NCBI GenBank assembly: GCA_948567375.1
Contig: OX419762.1
Span: forward strand, 39,661,034-39,725,033
Length of the DNA: 64,000 nt
Source: Lunularia cruciata
Lineage: Eukaryota > Streptophyta > Marchantiopsida > Lunulariales > Lunulariaceae
Direction: 5' to 3'
How positions within the stretch are numbered: position 1 is the stretch's first letter; each line of letters opens with the position of its first letter. Below, piece after piece: positions 11,845-22,394 of this stretch. The notes below the pieces were generated by a model. The model was given only the letters and a program-made list of their open reading frames with translations. It made no database searches and was not told the DNA's origin. A program made the translations under genes and the position numbers.

Positions 11845-12660
11845 GTTTATTAGAGTTTTTAGTAAGATTAGCACTAGACTAGCTATGATACTATAGGTAG
11901 GTATACGAGTACAAAGTACTTGTATGTGGAGAGAGATGAGATTGTTAGGCAAGTCTCTCTACATCATGTGGCACACTTGGCCTATTGATATCCAAAGTTA
12001 TTACCAATGTCAATAGTTAGGGGTTACTAAAAGATTCTACTAGCATACATTTCCTTGTTAGTGACCTAGAATTTGGAGAGATATGGTCCCATTCATTTGG
12101 TGATTTTTGGATGGCCATGTCATGGACATACCCATGTTGGCCAAGGTGAGGGTCTACATGATCTCCATTTTGGTGTGTTTTGGAAGATTTTACATAAACT
12201 ATGACATCTCCAAGTTCATCAATCCATTTTCTAGCCTACATTTTGGAGAATGTCCCTTTGATAAGTGATCCTTGTACACGGGTGGTGGTAAGTACACATC
12301 AAGTCCATTCCTAGATTGGACCTGTCAAGTTGTTGGAAGCTAGAGTGGGATCACAAGCTCATTATCTTCATCTTTGATGGAAAAACCTACTACCTAGAGA
12401 GGTTATACAACATGCTTATGATGGGATTCAATGACTAGACCACCTTATTGTTGATTGCATTTTGGATGTTAGGCACCAATCTCAAATTGTGGTAGTAGCT
12501 AATAGGTCATCTATGGCAATGGTGAACCTTTTTGGACAGCCCAAAGCCACTTTACACACACTTATGAGTTTCCTAAGCTCCTAGCTTTTTGAGAGGGAGG
12601 TCATGGACATGGGACTCAAAATTACAATAGTTGGTGGCACCTAATGCTGATGAGAGTGAG
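11845..12660 (+). pseudogene. C5-cytosine DNA methyltransferase domain of the gypsy element, main part
   Basis: C5 methyltransferases transfer a methyl group from S-adenosylmethionine to cytosine in DNA. The family motifs occur in order. Motif I reads FSKISTRLAMIL (from 11858), like F.GI.TGL. Then comes KYLYVERDEIVRQVSLHH. Motif IV is GWPCHGHTHVGQGEGLHD, with the catalytic Cys codon (TGT) at 12118-12120 kept. Motif VI ENV is at 12246-12254 inside YILENVPLISD. A GSQAHYLHL..W.NL segment (about 12348) fits the motif VIII region. An ILDVRHQ block and PNADESE close the part before the LTR-C insertion at 12661. At least three frame changes and several stops make it inactive. A fused host gene is the alternative, but flanking gag/protease and RT/integrase in the same orientation show it belongs to the retroelement. 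Confidence 0.85.
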
Positions 12661-13075
12661 TGTAATACCATTAGTTAGACACATTATCTAAAGGTGAACA
12701 TTGGTTTAGTAACATCTAGAAGGATGTTATAAGGATGCTATATATGATAGACTAAGTAGATTAGATAGAGGTGTCACCAAAAGAGTACTTCTACTAAGAG
12801 GGTAAGAGCCAAAAATAGCTTGAAAACTTTAGAGCCAATTTTGAAGGCCTAAACAAATGAATTAGGTCTCAAAAAGGATTCCTTGATATCATGAGAGGGG
12901 AATGGCTAGCCTTTCCTCCCCCTTGTTTGTCTCATCAAGAGCTTTCTGACAGTACCTCAACCATGCTATTTTGAGATTCCTATAGAAAGATTCCCTAAAG
13001 ATTCCCTTTAGTCAAAATTGGTTGACTAACCAAATAGGACAAGAATTGACATGTCACCCATGCAAGCAACTAATC

Positions 13076-13540
13076 TGATGACAACCTTTCTTCCTAGTCT
13101 TTGAAGTAGATGGTCTATCCTCAATCATTTTGACTTCTTATGTATCAAACATCCTAGCACTCAGCTTTCCCAATCTCACCTGAGTAGACACTCTTGATTG
13201 CACTCAACAATACTCAACTCACTCTCTCTCAGAGCCTTCAAAGATAGTACACAGCAACACTCATGCAACATGAAAGGTACCCCAATGGTAAGCAGCATAG
13301 AACACACCTAAAACAAGGTACAAGGTGTTGGGAATAACCCTTGTATGAGAACTTGACAAAACAAGAGCAGAAACCATTGTTAAATACACATAAGCAAACC
13401 CTAGAGGGTTGCTTTGCATGACCTTAATTAGGGCTACACCCTCTCTTTACCCTAAGTATATTTAGTAGAGTTTCTAGAGGAATGTAACAAAGCCCTCAAA
13501 GTAGAGAAGTCACTAAACTAGAGATTAACTAAATCTAACA
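13076..13540 (-). repeat. Copia 3' LTR
   Basis: 465 bp, starting TGTTAGATTTAG on the minus strand and ending GGTTGTCATCA. It matches 18164-18645 over its length with scattered substitutions and small indels, so the insertion is old. Confidence 0.9.
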
Positions 13541-13640
13541 CTCCCACTTAATGAGAGTTTAGGACAATTCCTATTTCTACTCCACATTTTATGTGTTTAT
13601 CTTTAGGTAGTGCCTTTGTAAACACATATGTTGTCATCTC

Positions 13641-14235
13641 CTATGTAGGACAATAAACTAACTTCACAACATTCTCCTTTTCTTTCTCCTTTACAAATCT
13701 TCTTTTAATCTCAATGTGCTTAGTCCTTGGGTGATGTACAAGATTTTTGCTGAGTGTTATACTTCTTGTATTGTCACAGTACAATATAGTAGGACTTTCT
13801 TGCTCAAAACCCAGCTCCTTAAGAAGTCTCCTACTGCAGATGACTTCTTGAGTAGCATTTGAGGCAGCCATAAATTCTGCCTCAATAGTAGACAGTGCAA
13901 CAGATGTTTGTTGTTTACTATGCCAACTGATTGCTCCACCACTAAGCATGATTACATTTCCACTAGTTGATCTGCTATTATCTATGTCATCTCCGCAACT
14001 AGCATTTGTATATGCTTCAAGTTTAGAAGCAAGTATGTTCCCTTGCTTTTTGTACTCCAAGAATGCATCTTGAGTACCCTTTAAGTACATGAATACTCTC
14101 TTTATACCTTTCTAATGTACTTGTGTAGGGTTGCTAGTATATCTAGCTAGTGCTCCCATTGCATAGCATATATTTGGTCTTGTACAGACCATGATAAACA
14201 TTAGAGAACCAAGAGCACTCTGATACAACACTTTG
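13641..14235 (-). pseudogene. Copia RNase H domain
   Basis: RNase H removes the RNA template during reverse transcription. On the minus strand from 14235 the reading goes VLYQSALGSLMFIM, TRPNICYAMGALARY and YLKGTQDAFLEYKK, then the open stretch 14090-13641 with DIDNSRSTSG, SGGAISWHSKQQ, ALSTIEAEFMA and a final LYCDNTRSI..H.RTKHIE segment. These are standard copia landmarks in the usual order. One stop lies near 14113. The acidic residues of IEAE and the CDN Asp remain visible. Confidence 0.9.
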
Positions 14236-14289
14236 TCACAGAGATTCACCTCCCCATCTATGATTCTATTGTGCTTTCACGAGGTCCTT

Positions 14290-14690
14290 TTCATGAACTT
14301 TGACTTTCCAATATTGTCTTCTCCCATGGGCTTCCAATATTATGAGATTTCAATCTCTCAGTCCTCCCAATTGATCCCTTTATGACAACTCTATACTCAT
14401 AGTTTTAATCTGTGCGCGACTGAATTCTACAAATGTTCCGCAACTCCACTCTATTTCAAGTATCACCACCCAATCTTACATTCTAATTGAAAATCTTTAG
14501 CACAACTGAGACCAAATCAATCCTCTAATCCAATTCAATGCCCCGCACTTGCAATGTTGAGGCGTCAAAGACAAGCTTCACCTTACAAAGCAAACCCGAA
14601 GTGAAATTCTTGAAAACGACCAAATCCGATGGATCTGTTGAGATGCTCAACTGATACGTGCAGCCAAAATTGAACATACCATGCAAGATC
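14290..14690 (-). other. Non-retroviral segment captured inside copia pol
   Basis: Between the copia phrase ANPISTPL (ending near 14695) and its RNase H connection (resuming near 14280) lies about 400 bp that does not belong to pol. It contains CG dinucleotides, unlike the surrounding element. On the minus strand a frame is open from about 14722 to a TAG at 14525-14527. The reading inside the insert includes FNFGCTYQLSISTDPSDLVV, FKNFTSGLLCKVKLVFDAST and LQVRGIELD, ending in the stop. The composition is that of an ordinary globular protein, suggesting the last exon of a host gene. I do not recognise the protein. A 49-codon reading could be chance, so a captured exon is inference. Confidence 0.5.
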
Positions 14691-14774
14691 AAGAGGTGTA
14701 GAGATAGGATTTGCCTCTATCATCTAATACTTAGCTAGTATGGATCTCACATATTGTGGTTGACTGATCCTGAT

Positions 14775-15468
14775 CTAGATCCATCTTGCTTCTCTGTCTT
14801 TGCTCACTTTGATTCCCAAAATGAGTTTTATAGGACCAAGGACAGTCATCTCAAAACCAAAGCACAAGAAATCTATCACTCCTTTGATAGATTCACTGTT
14901 CTCCAACAGTAATAGATCATCTACATATGCAGCTATGTATACATCATCTCTAGTATACACACTCATGTTAGAATCTGCTTGTTTGAAATCGTGCTCTCTC
15001 AAGTATGAATCTAGTTTCTCATACTAGGCTCTAGGAGCTTGCTTAATACCATATAAAGCCTTCTTAAGCAAGCATAATTTTCCTTTGCCTTCAATATATC
15101 CATCTAGAACATCCATGTAGATAGTCTCTTCAAATCTCCATTTAGAAAGGTTGTTTTCACATCTAACTGCTTGCTTCCGAATCTCTCTCTTTGCTGCAAG
15201 AGCTAGAAGCATGTGAATAGATCCATACTTGGCAATTGGTGCAAAAATTTTGGAATAATCTATTGATGCTTTCTGATTGAAGCCCTTTGCAACAAGTCTT
15301 GCCTTGTACTTCATTCTTAGCTCCATGTTTGACCCTAAAAACCCATTTACAGCCAATTGCTTTCCTACTTGGTGGTAAGTCATCTAGTACCCATGTACCA
15401 TTAGTCTGAAGAGACTTCTTCTCTTCTGCTATAGCCAACTCCCACTGACTCAAATCTGGTCTGAGCAT
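14775..15468 (-). pseudogene. Copia reverse transcriptase
   Basis: Copies element RNA into DNA. The N-terminal phrase NGTWVLDDLPPSRKAIGCKW is in one frame (15468-15163), and KARLVAKGFNQKASIDYSKI with FAPIAKYGSI follows in another (15383-15024), so there is a frameshift near 15335. After KKALYGIKQAPRA and a stop, the next open part (15002-14775) has the catalytic motif AAYVDDLLLL intact and then ILGIKVS. Order and spacing are normal for copia. Confidence 0.9.
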
Positions 15469-15499
15469 AGCTTCTTGTAGAGTTTTGGGATCACAATCT

Positions 15500-16309
15500 T
15501 CATGATAGATGTAAGTTCATCTAACATCTCTTATGATAAAAAGCCAAGTCTATCAATAGGTTTTCTATCTCTCTGTGATCTTCTTGGCTTTGTGCCCAAA
15601 ACTTTCATGTCATCTCTTGACATCTCTCGAATCTCACTCATAGATTCTTCATTTGCAGTCTATTTCTGGGAGTCATCTTCTATAGTATCAGGATCAAAAA
15701 CTATAGTTTTTATATGCCTTCTTTGGTACACCTTCAGACTCTCCTTTGGTGAACCATCAAATTCAGGTAGAGATTTCTCTTCTGATAATTGATCTGGAAA
15801 ACTGACTTTGCGGCTTGGGAAGATAGGTTGATCAGGCTGATCAAACTGATCAGCTTGCTTTTGCAACTCATCATTGTTCTCAGTCTAAGTCCTCAATTCA
15901 TCAAAGAGTACATCTCTACTTTTGATGATCTGTCCAGACTTAGGATTGTACAAAATATATCCTTTCAGTCCCTCTTCATATTCTACAAAGAGCATTCTCC
16001 TCAGCCATCTTTGTGAACTTCTTCCTTTTCTCCTTGGGAATATGAACATAGGCAGGACATCCAAAAACTTTCAAAGCTAAAAGATTAGGTTTCTTACCAC
16101 TCCAACATTATTCAAGGAGTTCTTCCTTGTGATGTGGTACCATTGATATTTCTAAGGTAATTTGTAGTGCTAATTGCAGCACCCCAAAACTTTCTCTCCA
16201 ACTTGGCATGTTGAAGCATGGCCAATGCTTTGTCCAGCAATGTCCTATTCAACCTTTCTACAACTCCATTTTGTGCAGGATTGTCTTTGGCAGAACAGTC
16301 AAGGAGAAT
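15500..16309 (-). pseudogene. Copia integrase C-terminal part and linker
   Basis: Between the integrase core and RT the minus strand carries a decayed C-terminal integrase region. A VERLNRTLLDKALAMLQHAK-like series (16190-16270) is readable with frame changes, followed by an acidic, proline-rich linker (15866-15660) with repeated DQ.DQP units. This length and composition are usual for copia. Several stops and frame changes are present. Confidence 0.6.
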
Positions 16310-17203
16310 TCATTTCTCTGATAGAAAAGAGAGGAATTCCTCATTCTTGTACTCTTTGCCTCCATTTGTTCTCAATTGCTTGACTTTCCTCTCCCTCTGC
16401 AACTCAGCCATGGCTACAAACTTCTGGAATCTTTGCAGCACTTCATCCTTGCTTTTCATGAGATAGATAAAGCTCTTTCTACTATAATCATCCACAAAGG
16501 AAATATAGTAGGATGCTCCACTCAATGACTTCTCAGTCATGTATCCCCATACATCAGAATGTACAACATCTATAAGACCAGAAGCTCTAGATGAAGATTT
16601 CTTGGGGATAGGAGCCTTGTGTGCCTTACCTTCTACACATCCAATGCAGAACTTGAGTTTTCCTTTGGGATCCAATTTCAACCCATCTACTACCTTCTCT
16701 AAAGCATATAGGTTTTGCACTAACAAGTGCCCTAACCTCAAATGCCACAAATGGATATCATTTCTATTTTCAGCTACCAATGCAGAATCAGAACAATCAA
16801 CTTCCACCAACTTGAACAGCTTCCCTTTGGCAGTGCCATATCCAAGGACCAGCTCTCCTTTCTTCAAATTGCATTGATTTCTGTTTCTCTCAAACAGAAT
16901 ATCCACATCATGCTCCATGAGGCAATGTACTAATATCAAGTCCTTGGTGTAATCTAGAACATAGAGCACATCTTCCAAATAGCTCTTACAAGAACTTGTG
17001 TTAGATCTTCCCATGAAGGCAATAGGAACTTTACCAGGTCCTAATACTGGATTCAAAATCCCAAATCCACAACCAACACTCTTGGGAATCTTCGTAGGTT
17101 GAAGAGTTGAGAATAGCTCCTTTTGGTAACAAATATGAGAGGTGGCTCCAAAATCCAAGAACCATCCAAAATTGTTTGTGGACAATTGCAATTCTGCCAA
17201 CAT
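16310..17203 (-). pseudogene. Copia protease, pre-integrase and integrase core
   Basis: A 297-codon open stretch. It starts with the protease site WFLDFGATSHI, where the usual DSG has become DFG, which should abolish activity. The pre-integrase zinc region follows: HLWHLRLGH and then CIGCVEGKAH, giving the HHCC pattern. The integrase core has HSDVWG with its catalytic Asp, VDDYSRKSFIYLM, and LRTNGGKEYKNEEF, where the second catalytic Asp (usual RTDGG) is Asn. The frame closes at a shift near 16310. Both substitutions can arise by a single transition-like change, fitting decay after insertion. Confidence 0.9.
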
Positions 17204-17338
17204 TCCATAGTCTAGGTCTTCTACTGAGTACCCTTCCTTATTGCTTTCTATCTCATTGCACTCCTCTGTGTTGTAAGTTGAACTTGCAGATTTTTGACCT
17301 TTTACTGGTTGAGGTTCCTTGCCTACCTTCTTCAGCTC

Positions 17339-18100
17339 TCATTCTCTCCTTTCTCCTCTCTTGAGACATATAGGTGCAACATGACCTTTCTCATGACAGA
17401 AATAACAAATCATGTTATCAACACTACTAACTCCTTTACCAAATTTACTCACTCTGGATTGCTTTGGTTTTCTCACTCTTCTATTTAGCACTCTCCTTGA
17501 CCAAGAAGAAGCACTAAACAGAGCAGAATCTCCCAAATCATTAAACTTCATCTTTAGGTCCTCTTTATCTCTGCTAAACACCAGCAATCTGTTTATCACA
17601 TAATCCCATGTGACAACTTCAACTGGTAGAAATTTTAGTGCTACTTTGATAGGCTAGTAGCTTGGAGTGAGAGTCTTCAAGAGATAGTTGATCTCATATT
17701 TCTCTACAAGGGGACACCCATCTTCCTTGACACTCTTGAAGACCTTTTGTAACTTTGACAAGTGCAAAGTAAAGTCTTCACCATCTTCTAGTTTAGTGTT
17801 CCATATCCCATCCCATATCCTACTAGAACTTTCCAGCCTCTCAACAAAGTAAAATTTCTTGAGTTTGTGCCACATCTCCCAACTCCAAGCATAAGTGTCT
17901 ACTAGGTCTGTGACTGGCTCTTTCATAGCCCTTAGTTTAAACCTCCTAGTAGTAGAGTGCTTGATTCTCTACTCCTTGTTGGACTCAAGCTCATCTATAT
18001 CATGAGCTTCTAATGGCAAGTCTAAACAATCATAGGATGATAAACCCTAGTTGTCTAGGATACACTTCACATTCAAAGCACCGGCTTTGTAATTAGTGTT
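17339..18100 (-). pseudogene. Copia gag with zinc knuckle
   Basis: Gag packages the element RNA. The central part (17926-17654) reads as a typical copia gag helix region, including WEMWHKLKKFYFVERLESSS and LPS-like LLKTLTPSY. After a frame change, 17599-17339 carries a basic stretch and the nucleocapsid knuckle CYFCHEKGHVAPIC, a perfect C-x2-C-x4-H-x4-C. The N-terminus towards 18100 is interrupted by stops. Confidence 0.85.
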
Positions 18101-18163
18101 TCCCAATTTCTCTAGCTCTTTGAGTTCTCCTATCAATCCCAATGGTGATTCTGGGTCATAACC

Positions 18164-18645
18164 TAATAAGAACCTTTCTTCCTAGTCTTTGAAGTAGATG
18201 ATCTATCCTCAATCATTCTGACTTCTTATGAATTAGACATTCTAGTACTCAGCTTTCTCAGTCTCACCAGAGTAGACACTCCTGATTACACTCAGCAAAA
18301 AATATTCAACTCACTCTCTCTTAGAGCCTTCAAAGATAGTACAAAACAACACTCATGTAGCATGAAAGGTACCCCAATGGTACGCAACATAGAATACACC
18401 TAAAACAAGGTACAAAACATGACCATTGTATGAGAACTTGACAAAACAAGAGCAGAAATTACTCTTAAATACACATAAGCAAACCCTAGAGGGTTGCTTT
18501 GCAATTAGGGTTTGCAATTACTAGAGACCCTAATTAGGGTTGCGCCCCCTCTTTACCCTAAGTGTATTTAGCAGAGTTTCTAGAGGAATGTAACAAAGCC
18601 CTTAAAGCAGAGAAGTCACTAACTAGAGATTAACTAAATCTAACA
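18164..18645 (-). repeat. Copia 5' LTR
   Basis: Matches the 13076-13540 LTR from TGTTAGATTTAG (minus strand, at 18645) to a GGTTCTTATTA end at 18164. It has an extra GCAATTAGGGTTTGCAATTA duplication near 18510 absent from the other LTR, and the terminal bases at 18164 are mutated from the expected CA end. Confidence 0.85.
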
Positions 18646-18842
18646 TAATCTAAGGATGGAGCTTGCTCATAGATCACCAATCCATGTAGGTGATCCAAAG
18701 ATGGAGCTTCTTTTGAAGAAATCTTCTTTGTTATATAATAAAGACAAGATGCTCCTTTGGGACATCAGAGTACTAAGTGTGATGCTTCATGTTTCTTCTC
18801 TTGTGTTTCTCTTAGAAGTTCTCCTATCCTTGGAACATTACA

Positions 18843-18970
18843 AGGAGCAGGCAATGGGTTTTTTTATTGATATTATTGCTATTATAGTGAGGTCAGAGGG
18901 CTTTCAAGGAATGAAGACTATGGTTGGAAAGAAAGCTAACATGCTACAATTTGGTGATAGAAAATAGATG
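18843..18970 (+). pseudogene. DNMT-gypsy: end of methyltransferase domain
   Basis: The first codons after the LTR-C insertion read EEQAMGFF, completing the DE.E.AMGF block near the C-terminal end of this methyltransferase type. The following ~30 codons stay open but are not clearly conserved. The host reading is then broken by repeat D at about 18970. Confidence 0.75.
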
Positions 18971-20205
18971 ATTTGAGTAGATTCTTTTTGGGGGGGAAGA
19001 ATATGATCGATTAAATTAAGGGAGATAGAATTCATACCCATGAGCACAAAATTGCAATTTGGAGAACTTCATGAAATATTTTCATGATTTGTCATGGGGT
19101 TGGAAAGAAGACAAATTGTTTGTAGTGTTGATTACAAATGTTTTTTAGTTTTGGATCAACTTCAAATCAGATCTAGTTGATTGAAGTTGGTGCTTTTGGG
19201 ATGTAAGGTGTTGGAGAAGAGCTGATGATTAGGTTTGGAGTTTTGGTCATTCCCCAAGTTGTGGTTTGAGTCACCTTATGAAAATTTCTAGTGTTGTTGG
19301 TGGTTAGGTTTTGCACCTCTATGTGAAGGTTTCATGCAAATTCCTGGAAAGGAGAATTCAAGGTCTTGGATCAAGAATACTTGGGCCTATAGAGCTTACA
19401 AGTTAGCCCAACTCAAGAATTAATCCATATCTAGGGATTGGGGTTGGATTAGGCCATCAAACTCTGCAGAGGATTAGATAAAGGCACAACTAGCTACTTT
19501 AGAAAATTTTCTTGGCTCTAGGTCCATGGAGAGCGAGAGTTGATGCAACAAGTTCTATTGAAAATACTATCATAAGCTCAATAGAGCAATTCTATCTTCA
19601 ATCATGATAGAATGGCAATTCTCCTATTTTTGTGACTGTGATTGAGGATTTTAGATTGGTGGAATGTTTATGAGGATCAATTTTATCTCTAATTCAGAAA
19701 TCTGGAGAAAAGTTGCCAAGAACCAGGAGCAAACACTAAATTAGGGTGAAAATTACAAGAAACTAGCCAAGCTTGAGAGCTTGTCAAGGGAGCTATAGTG
19801 ATCAGATTGTAGCTTATGTCATATCATTGGAAGGCTTTTCTCACAGGCTTTCCATTGACTCCTAAAACCCTTGAATCAAGTTCACAAAAAAAGTTATATT
19901 TATATGAGTTGCATAGAGTTTTCCCCATAAAAAATATATAGAAGTTCTCCACTTGGATTAGAAGTGGGTTGAAATCTGAAGAACAGATTGGAAGAGGCTT
20001 GGATTACATGTTGAAATTAGCTTGATGATAGAGCAAGAAGGTTCTAAAGCTTTTTTTTTACAAGAGCATAAAGTGTTTTTTTTCAATTCTTGTGGTCTAT
20101 GCTTGTATGCTTGTTTGTACGCCCAGTTTGCTTGGACTATGCACAACCTCTAATCCATAAGCTCTATAGCTAGGCACTCTGTGTGTTCCCAAAGAGAGAA
20201 AGGAC
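18970..20205 (+). repeat. Dispersed repeat D, copy 1
   Basis: About 1.2 kb sharing long collinear similarity with 47880-49390: both have ATTCATACCCA, ATTGAAGTT.G.GC, AGAGCT.ACAAGTTAGC, GATCCATATCTAG and AGAATT.A.GGTCTTG.ATCAAG in order. It separates the methyltransferase end from the RT of the host gypsy, so it is an insertion. No coding similarity or clear LTR ends were found; a long LTR or a non-autonomous element is possible. Confidence 0.6.
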
Positions 20206-20209
20206 AATT

Positions 20210-21172
20210 ACAATAATGGTAAAGATGTATTATATTAGTGGAGGTTCTTACCATTTGGGTTAAAGAATGTTCTTGCCAAGTTCTAGAGTGTCATGAACAA
20301 GATCTTGGTAAGATCAGATTTTGCTCAATGTCATATTGATAAAAAATTTGTTTATAGCATTATTGTGGAGGAGCATGAAAGACACTTGTTGGAGGTGCTT
20401 GAGAGGTTGATATATCATGGACTCAAACTACATCATGAGAATTGTAGATTCTTCCATGAGTAGGTTGAGTATTTGAGTCACACTATCTATCATTGAAGAC
20501 TTGGTGTTTAGTAGACCAAGGTGGATGTTATTGCACATATTCCTTGGTGTATAGATGTGAGCAAAGTATGAGCATTCCTTGGGTTGGAAAAATTTTATCT
20601 TCAAAATGTAAGAGGATATAATGCCATTTCCAAGGCTTTGACAAAGTTGACCAAGCTTACACATGAGTGATGTTGGGGAGATGAGCAAGAGAGAGCTTTT
20701 ATAGAGCTCAAGGAGACATTTGTCATTTGCTCAAGCTTGACATTTTCTCACTATTCTTAGGAGACCAATTAGAGGTTGACCATTCCAGGTTCATATTGAT
20801 TGGAGTATGTTGGAGCTTGGAGCAATGCTCACCAAGTAGGATGATTAGAAGAAGGAGTTTGTGGTGGCCTATGCTAATCACTCCAAAAATTCAGCAGAAG
20901 TGAAGTATAGTTCATTTGAGGGAAAGTGCTTGGCAATAGTATGTGGAATAGCACATTTTTTATGTTACCTATTACCACTTCATTCTCATCACTGATCATC
21001 AACCATTGAAGGAGTTTGACGAGCTTTCAAGGAAGTTTGCATGATGGGCTTTGATACAAGAGTATGATTTTATAATTATTCATAGACCTAGAGTGGTGAA
21101 TTGTGATGCAAATGGGTTGAGTAGAAACCCATGTCCCATATAGCAAGATCAAACTGGAGCATGTTGGCATGG
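20210..21172 (+). pseudogene. DNMT-gypsy reverse transcriptase and RNase H
   Basis: The RT reading starts at the conserved FLPFGLKN segment (about 20248), then VMNKILVRSDFAQCHIDKK, where the YxDD-type catalytic box has become HIDK. It continues through HERHLLEVLERL, HGLKLH.E.CRFFHE, RAFLGLEKFY-like and ALTKLTKLTHE. RNase H follows with TDHQPLKEF (about 20993) and ANGLSRNPCP at the end of the domain (about 21110-21133). About ten stops or frame changes occur. The N-terminal half of RT is missing, lost at the repeat D insertion. Confidence 0.85.
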
Positions 21173-21736
21173 TGTAATATTCCAAGGATAGGAGAACCCT
21201 CAAGAGAAACACAAGGTTTCATCTCTCAATACTCCAATGCTCCAAAGGAGCACATTGTCTTAATTATATAACAAAGAAGATCCATTCAAAGGGAGTTCCA
21301 CCTTTGGATCAAATACATGGATTGGTGACATCTCAGCAAGCTCTACCCTTAGATTAGTTGCATGTATTGGTGACATATTAATCCTTGTCCAATCTGGTTG
21401 GTCAAACACGTTTGATCGGAGAGAATCTTTGGAAACTCTTCTTATAAGAAGTTTAAAATAGCATGGATGAGGTACCATTGGAAAGCTCTCATGATACAAA
21501 CAAGGGAGGAGAAGGAAATGCTATTTCTCCCTAAGAGAAGAATTTTTCACTTTTCAAGGCTTAATTCATCTATTTATGTCTCCAAAATTGGCTCTAAAGT
21601 TTTCAAGGTGTCTTTGACCTCTATCTTATTATGAAAGTACTCTTTTGGTGACACCTCCAACTGATCTACTTAGACCATCATATTTAACATCCCTCTAGAT
21701 ATTACTAAGCCAATTTTCACCTCCAGATAATATGTC
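21173..21736 (-). repeat. Outer (extra) 3' LTR-C of the chromovirus
   Basis: Starts TGTAATATTCC in plus orientation right after the CATGG duplication. It lacks the last ~10 bases of an LTR where it meets the next copy at 21737. Sequence comparison by eye shows it is more diverged from 27905-28501 than the inner copy is. Confidence 0.8.
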
Positions 21737-22319
21737 TAGCTATAATGTTCTGAGGACAAGAGAACCCCCAAGAGAAAACCCAAAAGAAGAAACACAAAGC
21801 TTCACACTCAAAACTCCAAAAGAGCACCTTGTCTTTATTATATAGCAAAGAGAATTCCCTCAATGGAAACTCCACTCTTGGATCAGATACATGGATTGGT
21901 GATATGTCATTGAGATCTACCCTTAGATTAGTTGCATGCATGGGTGACATGTTGATTTTGATCCTATCTGGTTGGTTAAACAAACTTTGACCAGAGGAAG
22001 TTTTCCTATAGGAATCTCAAAATCACATGGGTGAGGTATCATTGGAAAGCTCTTGCCGAGAAAAAAAGAAGGGAGGGGAGGCAAGCTTCTTCTTTTTCTA
22101 CAAGTATGTACTGACATTTTTTAGGTCTACTTCATCCGTTTAGGCCTCCAAAATTAGCTCTGAAGTTTTTAGACTATTTTTTACTCTACCTTATTAGTAG
22201 AAGTACTTTTCTGGTGATATCTTTATCAGATGTACTTAGTCCATCATATATAATATCCTTCTAGATGTTACCAAGCCAATTTTCACCTCTAGATAATATG
22301 TCTAGCTATTGGTATTACA
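21737..22319 (-). repeat. Inner 3' LTR-C of the chromovirus
   Basis: Ends GGTATTACA at 22319, next to the polypurine tract, so this copy is the one in normal 3' LTR position. It lacks a clean TGTAAT start at its outer end, where it is fused to the other LTR. Confidence 0.85.
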
Positions 22320-22336
22320 AATCTCCCCCCTTTTAA
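22320..22336 (-). promoter_or_regulatory. Polypurine tract of the chromovirus
   Basis: On the minus strand TTAAAAGGGGGGAGATT lies directly before the TGTAATACC start of the 3' LTR. This is the position and composition of the plus-strand DNA primer. Confidence 0.85.
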
Positions 22337-22394
22337 GATGCAATATCCTTGTTGCAAATTTGTTAATCAAAAGATTTCACTTACACTAGTGCAT

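Larger units (their letters stand above)
13076..18645 (-). mobile_element. Complete but mutated Ty1/copia retrotransposon
   Basis: A 5.57-kb element bounded by TAATC direct repeats (13071-13075 and 18646-18650). Its two LTRs are 18164-18645 (5') and 13076-13540 (3', minus orientation). The order on the minus strand is gag, protease, integrase, RT, RNase H, which defines copia. A purine-rich tract (reverse complement of 13541-13550) directly precedes the 3' LTR, as expected for the polypurine primer. I could not see a convincing primer-binding site next to the 5' LTR. Stops, frameshifts and two catalytic substitutions show it is inactive. A ~400-bp foreign segment lies in its pol (14290-14690). 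Confidence 0.9.
12661..18842 (+). mobile_element. Solo LTR-C in the DNMT domain, itself split by a copia element
   Basis: The LTR starts TGTAATACCATTAG at 12661, runs to 13075, and resumes at 18646 to end GGAACATTACA at 18842; without the copia insert it is about 610 bp. Its flanks, GTGAG on the left and AGGAG on the right, may be a mutated 5-bp duplication. Reading from PNADESE before it into EQAMGF after it restores the methyltransferase. It belongs to the LTR family of the minus-strand chromovirus at 21173-28501, in opposite orientation. Confidence 0.8.

Noticed and set aside
13641-15866. Plus-strand ORFs opposite the copia element
   Set aside because: They are shadows of the minus-strand pol frames.
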